Assembly (NCBI GenBank): GCA_963733345.1
Contig: CAVTDX010000079.1
Span: 22,034 to 86,033, forward strand
Source: BOG-1155 sp963733345
Lineage (GTDB): Bacteria; Desulfobacterota; Syntrophorhabdia; Syntrophorhabdales; WCHB1-27
DNA length: 64,000 nt
Reading direction: 5' to 3'
Positions 43,366 to 52,359 of this stretch are shown one piece after another. Position 1 is the stretch's first letter. Each line of letters begins with the position of its first letter. The notes below the pieces were generated by a model. That model saw only the letters and a program-made list of their open reading frames with translations, searched no databases and had not been told where the DNA came from. A program made the position numbers and the translations under genes.

Positions 43366-44013
43366 CTACGAGGTCCAGCCGTGCTCGCCTATCAGCTTGA
43401 CGAACCTGCAGCCGCCGTAGCTTTGCTCGTGATACCTGTCTTCTCCATCCTTCACGTAGAGGATTAGGTCCTGGACTTGTTCGTCTCCGATGGGCATGAT
43501 CAGTTTTCCCCCGATTTCGAGTTGCTTCAGGAGGGGGTCGGGTGCGTCCGTGGCCGCAGCTGTAACGATAACGGCGTCGAAAGGGCTCTCCTCCCGCCAT
43601 CCCAGGGTCCCATCGCCGATACGGGCAACGATGTTCGTGCACCTGAGCATGTCGAGCGCCCTTCGCGCCCTTTTTGCGAGGGCTGGCACGCGCTCTATGG
43701 TGAAGACCCGGTCGGCCAGCTCCGCCAGTATTGCTGCCTGGTAGCCTGAGCCGGTGCCGATCTCCAGGACCTTCTCTGTCCCCTTGAGATCGAGCGTCTG
43801 GGTCATCAGGGCGACCATGTAGGGTTGCGATATGGTCTGCTTCTCGCCAATGGGCAAGGGATAGTCGTCATAGGCCTGAGGCCGGAGCGCCTCATCAAGG
43901 AAGAGATGGCGAGGGACCTTCATGAACGCCTCAAGCACCCTCGGGTCCTTTATGCCCTGTTCTATGAGCGTGCGGACCATCTGTTGACGTTTGCCTGTGT
44001 ACTCGTTGTCCAT
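43366..44013 (-). CDS. pcm: Protein-L-isoaspartate O-methyltransferase
   Basis: 215 residues. Repairs damaged aspartyl residues by SAM-dependent methylation. Family motifs: ALRPQAYDDYPLPIGEKQTI, SQPYMVALMTQTL, the SAM motif VLEIGTGSGYQAAILAEL and DAVIVTAAATDAPDPLLKQL. Its ATG overlaps the proC stop (TAATG). Confidence 0.95.
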   Translation of the reverse strand: MDNEYTGKRQQMVRTLIEQGIKDPRVLEAFMKVPRHLFLDEALRPQAYDDYPLPIGEKQTISQPYMVALMTQTLDLKGTEKVLEIGTGSGYQAAILAELADRVFTIERVPALAKRARRALDMLRCTNIVARIGDGTLGWREESPFDAVIVTAAATDAPDPLLKQLEIGGKLIMPIGDEQVQDLILYVKDGEDRYHEQSYGGCRFVKLIGEHGWTS

Positions 44014-44813
44014 TATTCGGAGAGCTCCTCCGCGCGCTTTTTTGCGGCTTCCAGTGCGCGCACAAGAATGCCTTTGAAGCCCTTCTCCTCAAGGACGACA
44101 AGGCCGGCAATAGTCGTGCCCCCGGGAGAAGCGACCCTTTCTTTCAGCAGGGCAGGGTGGCCATGCTCTTTTTCGAGGAGGGCAACCGTGCCCTTAACGG
44201 TCTGCACGGCAAGATCGCGTGCTTTATCCCGAGGGAGGCCCATCTTGACGCCTCCATCGATCATGGCTTCCAGGAAGGAAAGAAAAAAAGCCGGTCCGCT
44301 GCCGCCGAGGGCCGTCACCGCGTCCATGTGCTCCTCCTCGACCTCGATTATGCGGCCCAGAGGCGCAAGCAGGGCCAAGACCCATCCCAGCTCATCCGGC
44401 GTAACCAGGGCGTTTGCAGCCAGGCCCAGGGCGCCTTCCCCCGCTGCCGCTCCGATGTTCGGCATGACCCTGACCATCTTGGCGGGCTTCTCCAGCATGG
44501 CGGCGATGCTCGACATGGCAACGCCCGCCATAATGGAGATGATGATGCGCGAATCGTCCACGGACGGCGCGATGGCGGCGATAGCGCCTTTGGCGTCCTG
44601 GGGCTTCACCGCGAGTATGACGCAACGGCATTGCGCCGCCAGATCCGCGACTCCGACCGCTGGCTCGATGCCGTAAGCGGCGGTCGCCGTCCGCATCCTT
44701 TCCGGTTTTATTTCGAATGAAAGGATGTCATCCGGGGCAAGACCCGCCCCAAGGAGGGCGCGCACGATCGATTCCCCCATGTTCCCCAAACCTATAATCC
44801 CTACTTTTTTCAT
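44013..44813 (-). CDS. proC: Pyrroline-5-carboxylate reductase
   Basis: 266 residues. Last step of proline synthesis, reducing P5C with NAD(P)H. Rossmann motif VGIIGLGNMGESIVRALLGAG, VKPQDAKGAI, ISIMAGVAM and the C-terminal signature ALGGSGPAFFLSFLEAMIDG. It completes the pathway begun by proB-proA at 20-22 kb. Confidence 0.95.
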   Translation of the reverse strand: MKKVGIIGLGNMGESIVRALLGAGLAPDDILSFEIKPERMRTATAAYGIEPAVGVADLAAQCRCVILAVKPQDAKGAIAAIAPSVDDSRIIISIMAGVAMSSIAAMLEKPAKMVRVMPNIGAAAGEGALGLAANALVTPDELGWVLALLAPLGRIIEVEEEHMDAVTALGGSGPAFFLSFLEAMIDGGVKMGLPRDKARDLAVQTVKGTVALLEKEHGHPALLKERVASPGGTTIAGLVVLEEKGFKGILVRALEAAKKRAEELSE

Positions 44814-45015
44814 GCTTAACTTCCTTATCCCATCGTAGGTTTTATTGTGAAAAAGCGGGGCCTATTATTTTCGACGCTCCGTGTTCGCTCCCTCGCTTTT
44901 TCACTTCGGATGCGCTTGTCTTTCTTCGATAATACCCTAACAGATGAGGCGTTGATTTTAAAGATAATTCTTCGGAAGCGACGCCGGCTAAGAGCCCGAT
45001 GCGCCTTCCGCTGTC

Positions 45016-45699
45016 CTAGCCGATCACATGCAGCTTCTTTTTATCGGCCCTTGTCCTGAGCAATACCGTCGTCGCTCCCGGCCCGCCGTCCGCCATCTCC
45101 GCGCTTGCAAAGGCGACCACCCATTTCCTGTGCATTGCCCGCACGATCCATTCCTTAAGCTTCTCCTTTAGCACCGGCCCCCGAGGCGATCTCAAGCCCC
45201 TGCCGTGAATGATCTTAACGCAATGCAGCCGCGCGTGCACGGCCTCGCCCAAAAAGGCGTGGAACGCCTCGGAGGCGACCTCGGCCGAGAGACCGTGCAG
45301 GTCGAGGACCTTTTGGACGGAAAACTCTCCGTTTCGTAGCTTTTCCACGATTAAGGGGTTGACGTCGTCCGCATAGCCTTCCATGTACTCCGGAAGATTG
45401 ACGACGTTGAACGGCGATGAACCTTTCAGGACTTCATCCATCGTCTCCGTCCCCGTGTCCGGGGACCAAGGCGAGGGCGCCGCCCTGGCCGGTTCCCGGA
45501 CCCTTCCGTGATGGGGCGGCGCCTTCTTTACGTCTTTCATGGCATCCAGGAACGCCTTGTCGTCGTCCGGCTGCTTTTGCTCGGGTGGGGGCGTCTGCGC
45601 CTGTTCGGCGGGCTTTTGCGTTTTTGCCGCATCGGCCCGGTCCTTGAAAAAGCCGGCCAACTCATTGAAAACTTGATATATTGACCCTTTGTCCTTCAT
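45016..45699 (-). CDS. Smr-domain protein
   Basis: 227 residues. A low-complexity N terminus rich in Pro, Gln and Lys (residues ~25-90) precedes an Smr domain from residue ~120: VLDLHGLSAEVASEAFHAFL, KIIHGRGLRSPRGPVLKEKL. The LDLHG and HGRG motifs are those of Smr nicking nucleases, here without a MutS part. Function unproven; stand-alone Smr proteins are linked to translational quality control and DNA processing. Confidence 0.85.
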   Translation of the reverse strand: MKDKGSIYQVFNELAGFFKDRADAAKTQKPAEQAQTPPPEQKQPDDDKAFLDAMKDVKKAPPHHGRVREPARAAPSPWSPDTGTETMDEVLKGSSPFNVVNLPEYMEGYADDVNPLIVEKLRNGEFSVQKVLDLHGLSAEVASEAFHAFLGEAVHARLHCVKIIHGRGLRSPRGPVLKEKLKEWIVRAMHRKWVVAFASAEMADGGPGATTVLLRTRADKKKLHVIG

Positions 45700-45812
45700 C
45701 CTTAATAATTAAAACCGATAAATAGAGCAAGTTCAAGATAAGGGGAGAGGAGCGCGCATGGGGTCCTCTCCCCTTTGACTTTTAAGAAGGAACCGGGTAG
45801 TTTCTTACGATT

Positions 45813-46658
45813 ATGGCGGACTTGTTCATACCGTCGGTGAAAGCTGCGCCGGATTCGCCGGCAGCAGCTTACTGGTTCGTTTTCCTTCATAAGAAGTTGC
45901 TGGTCGCGACGGGTGCGGGAGGAGCGAAAGTCCCCTTCGGGAGACAGCTCGACCAGTGGGGCATCGTTGCGATGGGCCCGCAATATTTGGGCGCCCTTCG
46001 CGGCTTCCCCTGCTACGCCGTGGAAGCGACCGAAAAGACTCCTGCCCCCCGGGGCATGACATTCGTTGGATTGAGGTCCCTCTACGGCCTGCTGGATGAG
46101 GATACGTTCAAGGTTGCTTTTGCGGCTATCCACCTGATCGAATGGGACGCGACAAGTCGGTTTTGCGGCCGGTGCGGCGCGCCGACGGAGGCGCACCCGG
46201 TGGAGCGCGCCAAGCAGTGCAGTTCGTGCGGAGCCCTTGTCTACCCGCGCATATCTCCCGCCGTAATCGTCCTGGTCGAGCGGGGAGACCGGTTGCTTCT
46301 CGCAAGGGCTACCCGTTTTACTGAAGTCATATACAGCGTCCTGGCCGGTTTTGTGGAGCCAGGGGAGAGCCTCGAAGAAACCGTTTCCCGCGAGGTTGAA
46401 GAAGAGACGGGTATACGCGTCAAGGACGTCCGCTACTTCGGAAGCCAGCCGTGGCCTTTCCCCGACAGTCTCATGATCGGTTTTACCGCTTGCTACGCCT
46501 CGGGGGAGATCCGCATCGACGACAAGGAGCTCGTGGACGCCGGCTGGTACAGCGTGGACAACCTGCCGCCAATACCGGGAAAGATAAGCATTGCGAGAAA
46601 GCTGATAGACTCTTTTATCGAAAAGCGCCGGGCGGGGCGACGCATCCCCTCAGAATAG
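45813..46658 (+). CDS. nudC: NAD+ diphosphatase NudC
   Basis: 281 residues. Hydrolyses NAD(H) and removes NAD caps from RNA 5' ends. N-terminal domain, Cys4 zinc site (CGRCG and CSSCG), NUDIX box GFVEPGESLEETVSREVEEE, and the family-diagnostic YFGSQPWPFPDSLM. Full length. It stands alone between two minus-strand genes. Confidence 0.94.
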   Translation: MADLFIPSVKAAPDSPAAAYWFVFLHKKLLVATGAGGAKVPFGRQLDQWGIVAMGPQYLGALRGFPCYAVEATEKTPAPRGMTFVGLRSLYGLLDEDTFKVAFAAIHLIEWDATSRFCGRCGAPTEAHPVERAKQCSSCGALVYPRISPAVIVLVERGDRLLLARATRFTEVIYSVLAGFVEPGESLEETVSREVEEETGIRVKDVRYFGSQPWPFPDSLMIGFTACYASGEIRIDDKELVDAGWYSVDNLPPIPGKISIARKLIDSFIEKRRAGRRIPSE

Positions 46659-46697
46659 GAACTCCGGTGAGCCCGTCGTCTTCAAGCTTCATCGACG

Positions 46698-47446
46698 TCA
46701 TTGCTTTGGTACGATGTCGCTTTCCCGGGTCTCTATGGGGAACGTCAACAAGCCGCCGTAGTAAGCGACAATGAGGACCGCGGGGCAAGCGCGACCACAA
46801 GCGCAAGGTAGACGACGCCGAGGGCAGTCATGGCCTCCGTCAGGCCGGGGACGGCCGTGCGCAATGCCGCAAGGAAGGCAACAACGACAACCGTCGCGCA
46901 GGAGAGGTGCTTCTTGATGCTGACGGGACGCATGGGCCTTGCGAGGTAATTGATCCGCCATGTCGCCAGGCCGGTGATAATGCCCAAGGGCACGAAAAAG
47001 ACGGCCCCGATCAGGCAGTAATAGGCAGTCTCGTTGAAAGAGCGGTTGCTCGTCAGCGCGGAGAGGACGGAGAAGAAGCTCGCACAAACGCAAAAAACGA
47101 CTGGGAAATGCACAGTTGCCGGGTGAGGATGACGCCGCAGCAGCGGCCAGCGCGCAAGCAAGCGGGCCAGCAGCGCCCACAGAAAGGGGGCGGGGATGAG
47201 CGGCGGGGGCATGGGCCGCAGCGTCCCAACCCGGGGATAGCGGTCGAGCACCTCCATACCGTGTGGGGCCGCCTCCAGGTCTGAGGTCAGGTCCTTTCCC
47301 GCCGCGTGCCTCCGCATGTGCATGCCGCCCATCCAGAGCCTGCTCCCCGACACGTCGACGATGCGGCCGCCGGCGCACACATAGGCGGGTCTGCCGTCTT
47401 TGCCGTCGAAGGAGGAGAGGGAGGTTGGGTCAAGGTCTTTATCCAT
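46698..47446 (-). CDS. Cytochrome b5-like domain fused to DUF2231 membrane domain (one frameshift)
   Basis: About 249 residues when restored. N-terminal predicted haem/steroid-binding domain (residues ~8-75: GRPAYVCAGGRIVDVSGSRL, MRRHAAGKDLTSDLEAAPHG). Then a DUF2231 membrane part with HPHPATVHFPVVF and four hydrophobic helices. As given the frame ends in a non-family tail; adding one base to the G run at 46782-46785 gives APAVLIVAYYGGLLTFPIE and a stop at 46698. Likely a membrane redox or haem-binding protein; function unknown. Confidence 0.7.
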
Positions 47447-47570
47447 AAGCCTTCGGCCCTTCGTAATCGTCTGTCGCTGACCTTATTGTCATCGTTTCCG
47501 GCTGCACTTTCAAGGAAGGCAGGGAGAATCCTTTAAGATGGGCGGAGGGCGCCGGCGTCTTATCTCCTTT

Positions 47571-48401
47571 TCACTTCGGGACTTCCCGGTCGCGCCGCGC
47601 CGTCCACGCGCAGGTCTCTCCCGAAACCCCCTCTTTTTGAACTACCCCCTCTATGAGGTCTCCTTTGACGCTGCCCATCAAAATGACGCTGTCGCCGTGT
47701 ACGCTCTCCCGGCCGTTGCAGCGAAACCGGTTTCCCTCCAACGAGCCTTTCCGGAGAGAGAAGACTTCATCGCCGAGGCGCGCCGTGCCCGACGCCGTTT
47801 GAAATTGCTGTTGCAGCTCCAGACGCACCGAGAGCACTCGTCCTTTTGCCTGCATCGCGCCCTCCCATCTTCCGCTCACGTTTGCGGGGACAGTCCAGAG
47901 GTAGAGGTAATTCGCCCTGACCTCGGTGCGCTCGTCCGGCGCCCATCGCTCCATGTCGTGGCAGTAGGAGACTATTCTTGCGCCGGGTCTCAACTCTGAG
48001 AGAAGCTTCGGCCGCAATCGCAGGTTGACGTTAGGGAAGAGGAACAGGAAAAGCACGCTGGCCTCGCTGATATCGGCGTGAAAGAAATCGGCGTTCAGGA
48101 AACGGACCAGACCGCCTACTTGCTCCCTGAGGGCATTTTCACCACATTCCTTGATTCTCCTTGGATCGAGGTCGATGCCTACGGCGTGAGCGCCCTTCTG
48201 TCTTGCCGCGGTGATGACGCACCTTCCGTCGCCGCAGCCGAGGTCGTAGACAATGTCGGCGGCCCGGACCTTCGCCATCGCGATCATCCTGTCGACTACG
48301 TCGCTGGGGCTCGGCTCCCAGCGGACATCCAACCGCGGCGAAGCAAGGCCGAACAATTTAAAGAAGCCGGTTTCCCGTGAAGATTCTGACTCGCAACCCA
48401 T
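47571..48401 (-). CDS. SAM-dependent methyltransferase of unknown substrate
   Basis: 276 residues. SAM motif DIVYDLGCGDGRCVITAARQ and VGIDLDPRRI at residues ~48-80; the segment VRFLNADFFHADISEASVL and FLFPNVNLRLRPKLLSEL fits the fold. Residues ~165-276 form an extra beta-rich C-terminal domain (RWEGAMQAKGRVLSVRLELQ, GDEVFSLRKGSLEG) like lipocalin-type sensor domains. No neighbour suggests a substrate. The 312-base gap after it (48402-48713) holds only the rpoH promoter. Confidence 0.75.
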   Translation of the reverse strand: MGCESESSRETGFFKLFGLASPRLDVRWEPSPSDVVDRMIAMAKVRAADIVYDLGCGDGRCVITAARQKGAHAVGIDLDPRRIKECGENALREQVGGLVRFLNADFFHADISEASVLFLFLFPNVNLRLRPKLLSELRPGARIVSYCHDMERWAPDERTEVRANYLYLWTVPANVSGRWEGAMQAKGRVLSVRLELQQQFQTASGTARLGDEVFSLRKGSLEGNRFRCNGRESVHGDSVILMGSVKGDLIEGVVQKEGVSGETCAWTARRDREVPK

Positions 48402-48537
48402 ATGCTGACCTCCGGACGCGGCGGGAAAGGACCATTCGACCCCCGCCCTTCAATCAAGTTTATTCCCTGCGCCTGATTTGTCAAGTCTGTCCTTCGGCGG
48501 CCGTGTACACCAGGCCAAGCGTTCCTCGTCGGCGCCT

Positions 48538-48565
48538 CTTGACATGGCGCGAAACATGCTTAAAT
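48538..48565 (+). promoter_or_regulatory. Sigma-70-type promoter for rpoH
   Basis: TTGACA (48538-48543), 16-base spacer, TAAATA (48560-48565). The leader to the rpoH start is about 160 bases and carries GACGCAAGCGTC (48651-48662), an imperfectly placed 12-base palindrome that could fold. Confidence 0.5.
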
Positions 48566-48731
48566 AAGTCAGAACGGACGTAAGCAAGCAAAGGCCACTT
48601 GCAGTGCGTTTCATATAGGGACCGGCGTTTTGTTGCATAAACGCAAATAGACGCAAGCGTCAATTGGCGCCGCCCTTAGGTTCTCTTGCGTTGGGCCGTC
48701 CGGACATGATAAATTGATTATCCATGAACGT

Positions 48732-49673
48732 ATGGAGGATTCAACCGAGTGGAAGATAGAGAAAGAGAAGCGATGCCGGTGGCGGAAAGGAGCCTCTCTC
48801 CCCGCCAGTTTCGACCCCTTAAAACAGTACCTTGCAGAGATATCGCGGTATCCCTTGCTCACGAGGGAGGAAGAAAAAAGCCTCGCCCAAAAGGTGCAGA
48901 AATATAACGACAAGGAGGCTGCCCGGCGGCTTATCCTGTCTAACCTCAAGCTTGTCGTCAAAATAGCCCTTGGCTACTACAATGCGTACCTGAATGTGCG
49001 CGACCTTATTCAGGAGGGAAATATCGGTCTTATGCAGGCGGTGAGGAAGTATAACCCTTACAAGGGCACCAAGTTCTCCACCTATGCATCCTTCTGGATC
49101 AGGGCCTACATCCTGAAATATATCCGCAATAACTGGAGTCTGGTAAAGGTGGGCACCACGGAGAGCCAGAAGAAGCTTTTCTATGGCCTGGAAAAGGAGA
49201 AGAAAAGGCTCGAAGCAAAAGGCATCCTGCCTGCGCCCCAGCTCGTGGCGGCTAACCTGGACGTAACCGAGGAAGATGTCGCGGATATGGAAAAAAGGCT
49301 CGCTATGACCGATGTCTCCCTCGATCAGCCCTTGTATGAGGACGGTGCGGAGACAATCATGGACACGATGAAGGGCGATGAGAATATCGAAGACGTCGTC
49401 GAGGAGAGGGAGAGGCAAAAGATCGCCGCCGGGAAGATCCTGGAGTTCAGGAAGAGGCTGAACGACAGGGAACTCTATATCTTCGAGAACCGCCTTATGA
49501 CGGACGAACCGGTGACGCTGCAGGAGATCGGGGACCACTTCAATATCTCGAGGGAGAGGGCGAGGCAAATTGAAAAGGTCCTCTCCGACAAAGTCACGAA
49601 ATATCTGATCGGCAGCGAGTCAGGGACGGGCGCCGCAGCGAAAAGCGCCTCGGGGCCTGCACAGGCGTCCTGA
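48732..49673 (+). CDS. rpoH: Heat-shock-type sigma factor (RpoH)
   Basis: About 313 residues. Region 1.2 DPLKQYLAEISRYPLLT; region 2 DLIQEGNIGLMQAVRKYNPY and KFSTYASFWIRAYILKYIRN; then TESQKKLFYGLEKEKKRL, resembling the RpoH box that contacts DnaK/FtsH in E. coli; region 4 LQEIGDHFNISRERARQIE. The ATG at 48732 is preferred over a TTG at 48714; no strong ribosome binding site is seen for either. A predicted sigma-70 promoter lies upstream. Confidence 0.9.
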   Translation: MEDSTEWKIEKEKRCRWRKGASLPASFDPLKQYLAEISRYPLLTREEEKSLAQKVQKYNDKEAARRLILSNLKLVVKIALGYYNAYLNVRDLIQEGNIGLMQAVRKYNPYKGTKFSTYASFWIRAYILKYIRNNWSLVKVGTTESQKKLFYGLEKEKKRLEAKGILPAPQLVAANLDVTEEDVADMEKRLAMTDVSLDQPLYEDGAETIMDTMKGDENIEDVVEERERQKIAAGKILEFRKRLNDRELYIFENRLMTDEPVTLQEIGDHFNISRERARQIEKVLSDKVTKYLIGSESGTGAAAKSASGPAQAS

Positions 49674-49731
49674 TGGGGCTTTAGTAGGTCCTATTGGTCC
49701 TAGGAGACTAACCCGCTTCCAGGAGCAGAGT

Positions 49732-50784
49732 ATGTTCGAACAGGGAGTCATCAGACCGCCCAGCGAGGCGTCAAGCCTCCTTCTTAGAGTGACGCGCAAC
49801 TGCCCGTGGAACCAGTGTGTTTTCTGCCCTGCCTATAAGGGGACGAAGTTCTCCAGAAGGACGGTCGAGGAAGTAAAAAAAGACATCGACGCCATGGCGG
49901 CCCAATATAAAGGCGTTGTGCGCATCAACTCCGCGTTCCTGCAAGACGCCGACAGCCTGGTTTTGCCCGTCGACGATGTCGTCGCAATCCTTGAATATCT
50001 GAGAGAGAAATTCCCGAAGATCAACAGGGTTACCACTTATGCCCGTGCGAGGACCCTGAAGCGGAAGAGCGTCGATGATTTGCGGCGTCTGAAAGAGGCA
50101 GGACTGACCAGGGTGCACGCCGGCATGGAGAGCGGCTCGGCTGCTGTGCTGCAGCTGATCACAAAGGGACTGACGCCAGAAGAGATCGTGACCGGCGGCA
50201 GGCGCGTGATGGATGCAGGCCTCGAATTGTCGGAATATATTATGCCGGGCATCGGCGGCCGCGCATTGAGCCAGGAGCACGCGGTCGAGACGGCCCGGGT
50301 GTTGAACGAGATCCGCCCGCACTTCATCAGGGTGAGGACTTTCGCCATGCACCCTCTCTCGCCAATGCAGAAAATGGTCCGCGAGGGGACCTTCGCGCCC
50401 ATGGCGGACGACGAGATAGTCGGCGAGATCAGGCTGCTCGTGACGCGCCTCGACGAAATGCACAGCTATTTCTCCTGCAATGACTTCAGCTTGAACCTTC
50501 TTATGCAGGTCGACGGCTTTCTCGACGAGAAAAAAGCGGCCATGCTGGCTGAGCTCGATGCGTTTCTCGCACTGTCAGAAAGAGAGAAGCAGGTATACAT
50601 GCTTGTGCAGCGTTCCGGATATTTCCGGTACCCCCTTGACGTGGTCAACGACTCTGAAGTCCTCAGGCAGGTGCTGCCGGAGATAGAGAAGCTGGAAAAA
50701 GCCGGGGAAGATGGGTTCAACCGGTACATAGACGTTCTCAAGTCGCACCAACTGCCCCAACCTCAGACCGACGAGTGGCGCTAG
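49732..50784 (+). CDS. Radical SAM protein with CX4CX2C cluster motif
   Basis: 350 residues. The iron-sulfur motif is C24-PWNQ-C29-VF-C32, CX4CX2C rather than the usual CX3CX2C; NCPWNxCxFC is a recognisable family variant. A partial TIM barrel follows: INSAFLQDADSLVLPVDDVV, VTTYARARTLKRKSVDDL, VHAGMESGSAAVLQLITKG. The C-terminal ~90 residues are helical and family-specific. AGGAG precedes the ATG. The reaction is unknown. It follows rpoH by about 60 bases. Confidence 0.82.
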   Translation: MFEQGVIRPPSEASSLLLRVTRNCPWNQCVFCPAYKGTKFSRRTVEEVKKDIDAMAAQYKGVVRINSAFLQDADSLVLPVDDVVAILEYLREKFPKINRVTTYARARTLKRKSVDDLRRLKEAGLTRVHAGMESGSAAVLQLITKGLTPEEIVTGGRRVMDAGLELSEYIMPGIGGRALSQEHAVETARVLNEIRPHFIRVRTFAMHPLSPMQKMVREGTFAPMADDEIVGEIRLLVTRLDEMHSYFSCNDFSLNLLMQVDGFLDEKKAAMLAELDAFLALSEREKQVYMLVQRSGYFRYPLDVVNDSEVLRQVLPEIEKLEKAGEDGFNRYIDVLKSHQLPQPQTDEWR

Positions 50785-50803
50785 GGCGTCTCGCAAAATT
50801 TAA

Positions 50804-50826
50804 CGTCGATTGAACGGGCGGAAGCC
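50804..50826. repeat. 23-base intergenic repeat, copy 2
   Basis: CGTCGATTGAAC followed by GGGCGGAAGCC; partner of 43152-43174 with two mismatches. It starts 20 bases after the radical SAM gene stop. Confidence 0.5.
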
Positions 50827-50885
50827 ATGTCCTTAGGCGCTCACGTCGCGGACGAACTCCAGGCGCCCAATGCTTTTTCTTTTCC

Positions 50886-50901
50886 GGCGGAAATCATCCG
50901 C
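50886..50901. repeat. 16-base hairpin repeat shared with 12050-12065
   Basis: GGCGGAAATCATCCGC is identical at 50886-50901 and 12050-12065; GCGGA and TCCGC pair around AATCA. Here it is followed by a second hairpin (TTCGGCC-TTATC-GGCCGAA type). Both copies are intergenic. Confidence 0.5.
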
Positions 50902-51028
50902 TTTCGGCCTTATCGGCCGAACGGGCAGGGGAGTTAAGGGTGCGAGCGAAGGATGGGCGCTTCACTAAGACCTTTGCGCTTTGAACCCCGGTAAGTTCCG
51001 TGTTAGAATGGGGCGTGAAGTCGTGCCG

Positions 51029-52336
51029 ATGGAATTAAGGTACAAGGTCGACGAGGCTCCGCCCCCCGGCGAATTCGTCCTTTACGGTCTTCAGTGGTTT
51101 GCTGTATCAATAGCAGGAATCGTCGTCATCGGGAGGGTCGTCGGGGGCTTGCGGCTGGCGGACCCCTTTGGTGAGGTTTTCTACCTCCAGAAGCTGACGT
51201 TCGTTTGCGGAAGCGTCCTTCTTACACAAGTGCTCGTGGGCCATCGCCTCCCGTTGATCGTCGGCCCTTCGTCGGTGCTGCTTGTCGGGATGATAGCCGC
51301 CGCCGCCTTCGGCCCGGCGAAAACCTATGCGTCGATCACAATAGGGGGAGGCCTCCTTTTCCTGACTGCTGTCACGGGCGTCTTCGGGCGTATGCAGAAG
51401 CTTTTCACTCCCCGGGTCGTCGCGGTAGTGCTCCTTCTGATCGCGTTTGCGCTGATGCCCGCCGTCCTGGGTCTGCTTATCTCCCCGGAACCCGTCTCGC
51501 CTCATTGGCGCATACTCTTCTCTTTCCTGCTCATCCTGTGCATGTGTGTGGGCCAGCGGTGCTTGCCTCCCCTATGGAGATCGGCTATAATCTTTCTTGC
51601 CATGATCGCGGGCACGGCTGCCTGGGCCGTTCTGTTTCCTTCGTCCGGCCTGCGCCGGCCAACCGGGGGCCTTCCGTTCTTCTCCGTTTTTTTTAGAGGC
51701 TTCACTATGAGGTTCTCCGCCGATCCGGGCGTGCTCCTTTCTTTTCTCTTTTGTTTCATGGGACTTTCCATGAACGACCTCGGCTCCATCGAGTCCGTAT
51801 CCGTCCTTCTCCATCTTCCCGACACGCGGCAGAGGGTAAACCGGGGCATCAGCATGACCGGTCTTGCCAATGCGGCGTCGGGGCTGTTCGGGGTCATCGG
51901 CCCGGTTAACTTTTCCACAAGTCCCGGGGTCATACTCTCCACGGGCTGCGCCTCCAGACTCCCCCTCACTCTTACGGGGGTCCTGTTGGTCCTTCTCGCC
52001 TTTTCGCCCCTTGTTCTGGGCTTTGTGGGCGCCGTCCCCTCCGTGGTTATAGGCAGCGTTCTTGCGTATATTCTCGTATTCCAGATAGCGGCTGGCCTGT
52101 CGACGATGGGCCGGGAGGAGAAGGCCTTCCGCGTTGAAGGCGGGATAATCGTGGGTCTGCCCGTGCTTCTAGGCACAGCCGTGAGCATGCTGCCTGCGCA
52201 CGTCCTCGCCGCTTTCCCTTCCGTCCTTCGGCCTCTCATCGGAAACGGGTTTGTTGTAGGCGTTTTGGCGGCTTTTATCCTTGAACACGGGATATACAGA
52301 GAGAGAAGAAGCGCATTGGGCCAGGGGAAGGAATAA
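51029..52336 (+). CDS. Xanthine/uracil permease-family (NCS2) transporter
   Basis: About 435 residues from MELRYKVDEAPPPGEF, with 12-14 hydrophobic segments. Family features: LYGLQWFAVSIAGIVVI, VGHRLPLIVGPSSVL, FCFMGLSMNDLGSIESV, NAASGLFGVIGPVNFSTSPG. It imports purines or pyrimidines with protons in the family; the substrate here is not known. Upstream starts at 50981 (TTG) and 51008 (ATG) are possible, but the family N terminus begins near the chosen one. Confidence 0.86.
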   Translation: MELRYKVDEAPPPGEFVLYGLQWFAVSIAGIVVIGRVVGGLRLADPFGEVFYLQKLTFVCGSVLLTQVLVGHRLPLIVGPSSVLLVGMIAAAAFGPAKTYASITIGGGLLFLTAVTGVFGRMQKLFTPRVVAVVLLLIAFALMPAVLGLLISPEPVSPHWRILFSFLLILCMCVGQRCLPPLWRSAIIFLAMIAGTAAWAVLFPSSGLRRPTGGLPFFSVFFRGFTMRFSADPGVLLSFLFCFMGLSMNDLGSIESVSVLLHLPDTRQRVNRGISMTGLANAASGLFGVIGPVNFSTSPGVILSTGCASRLPLTLTGVLLVLLAFSPLVLGFVGAVPSVVIGSVLAYILVFQIAAGLSTMGREEKAFRVEGGIIVGLPVLLGTAVSMLPAHVLAAFPSVLRPLIGNGFVVGVLAAFILEHGIYRERRSALGQGKE

Positions 52337-52359
52337 GTCTTATAAATCTTGCAGGACCT

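Noticed and set aside
43152..50826. CRISPR repeat
   Set aside because: Only two distant copies, no spacers and no cas genes.
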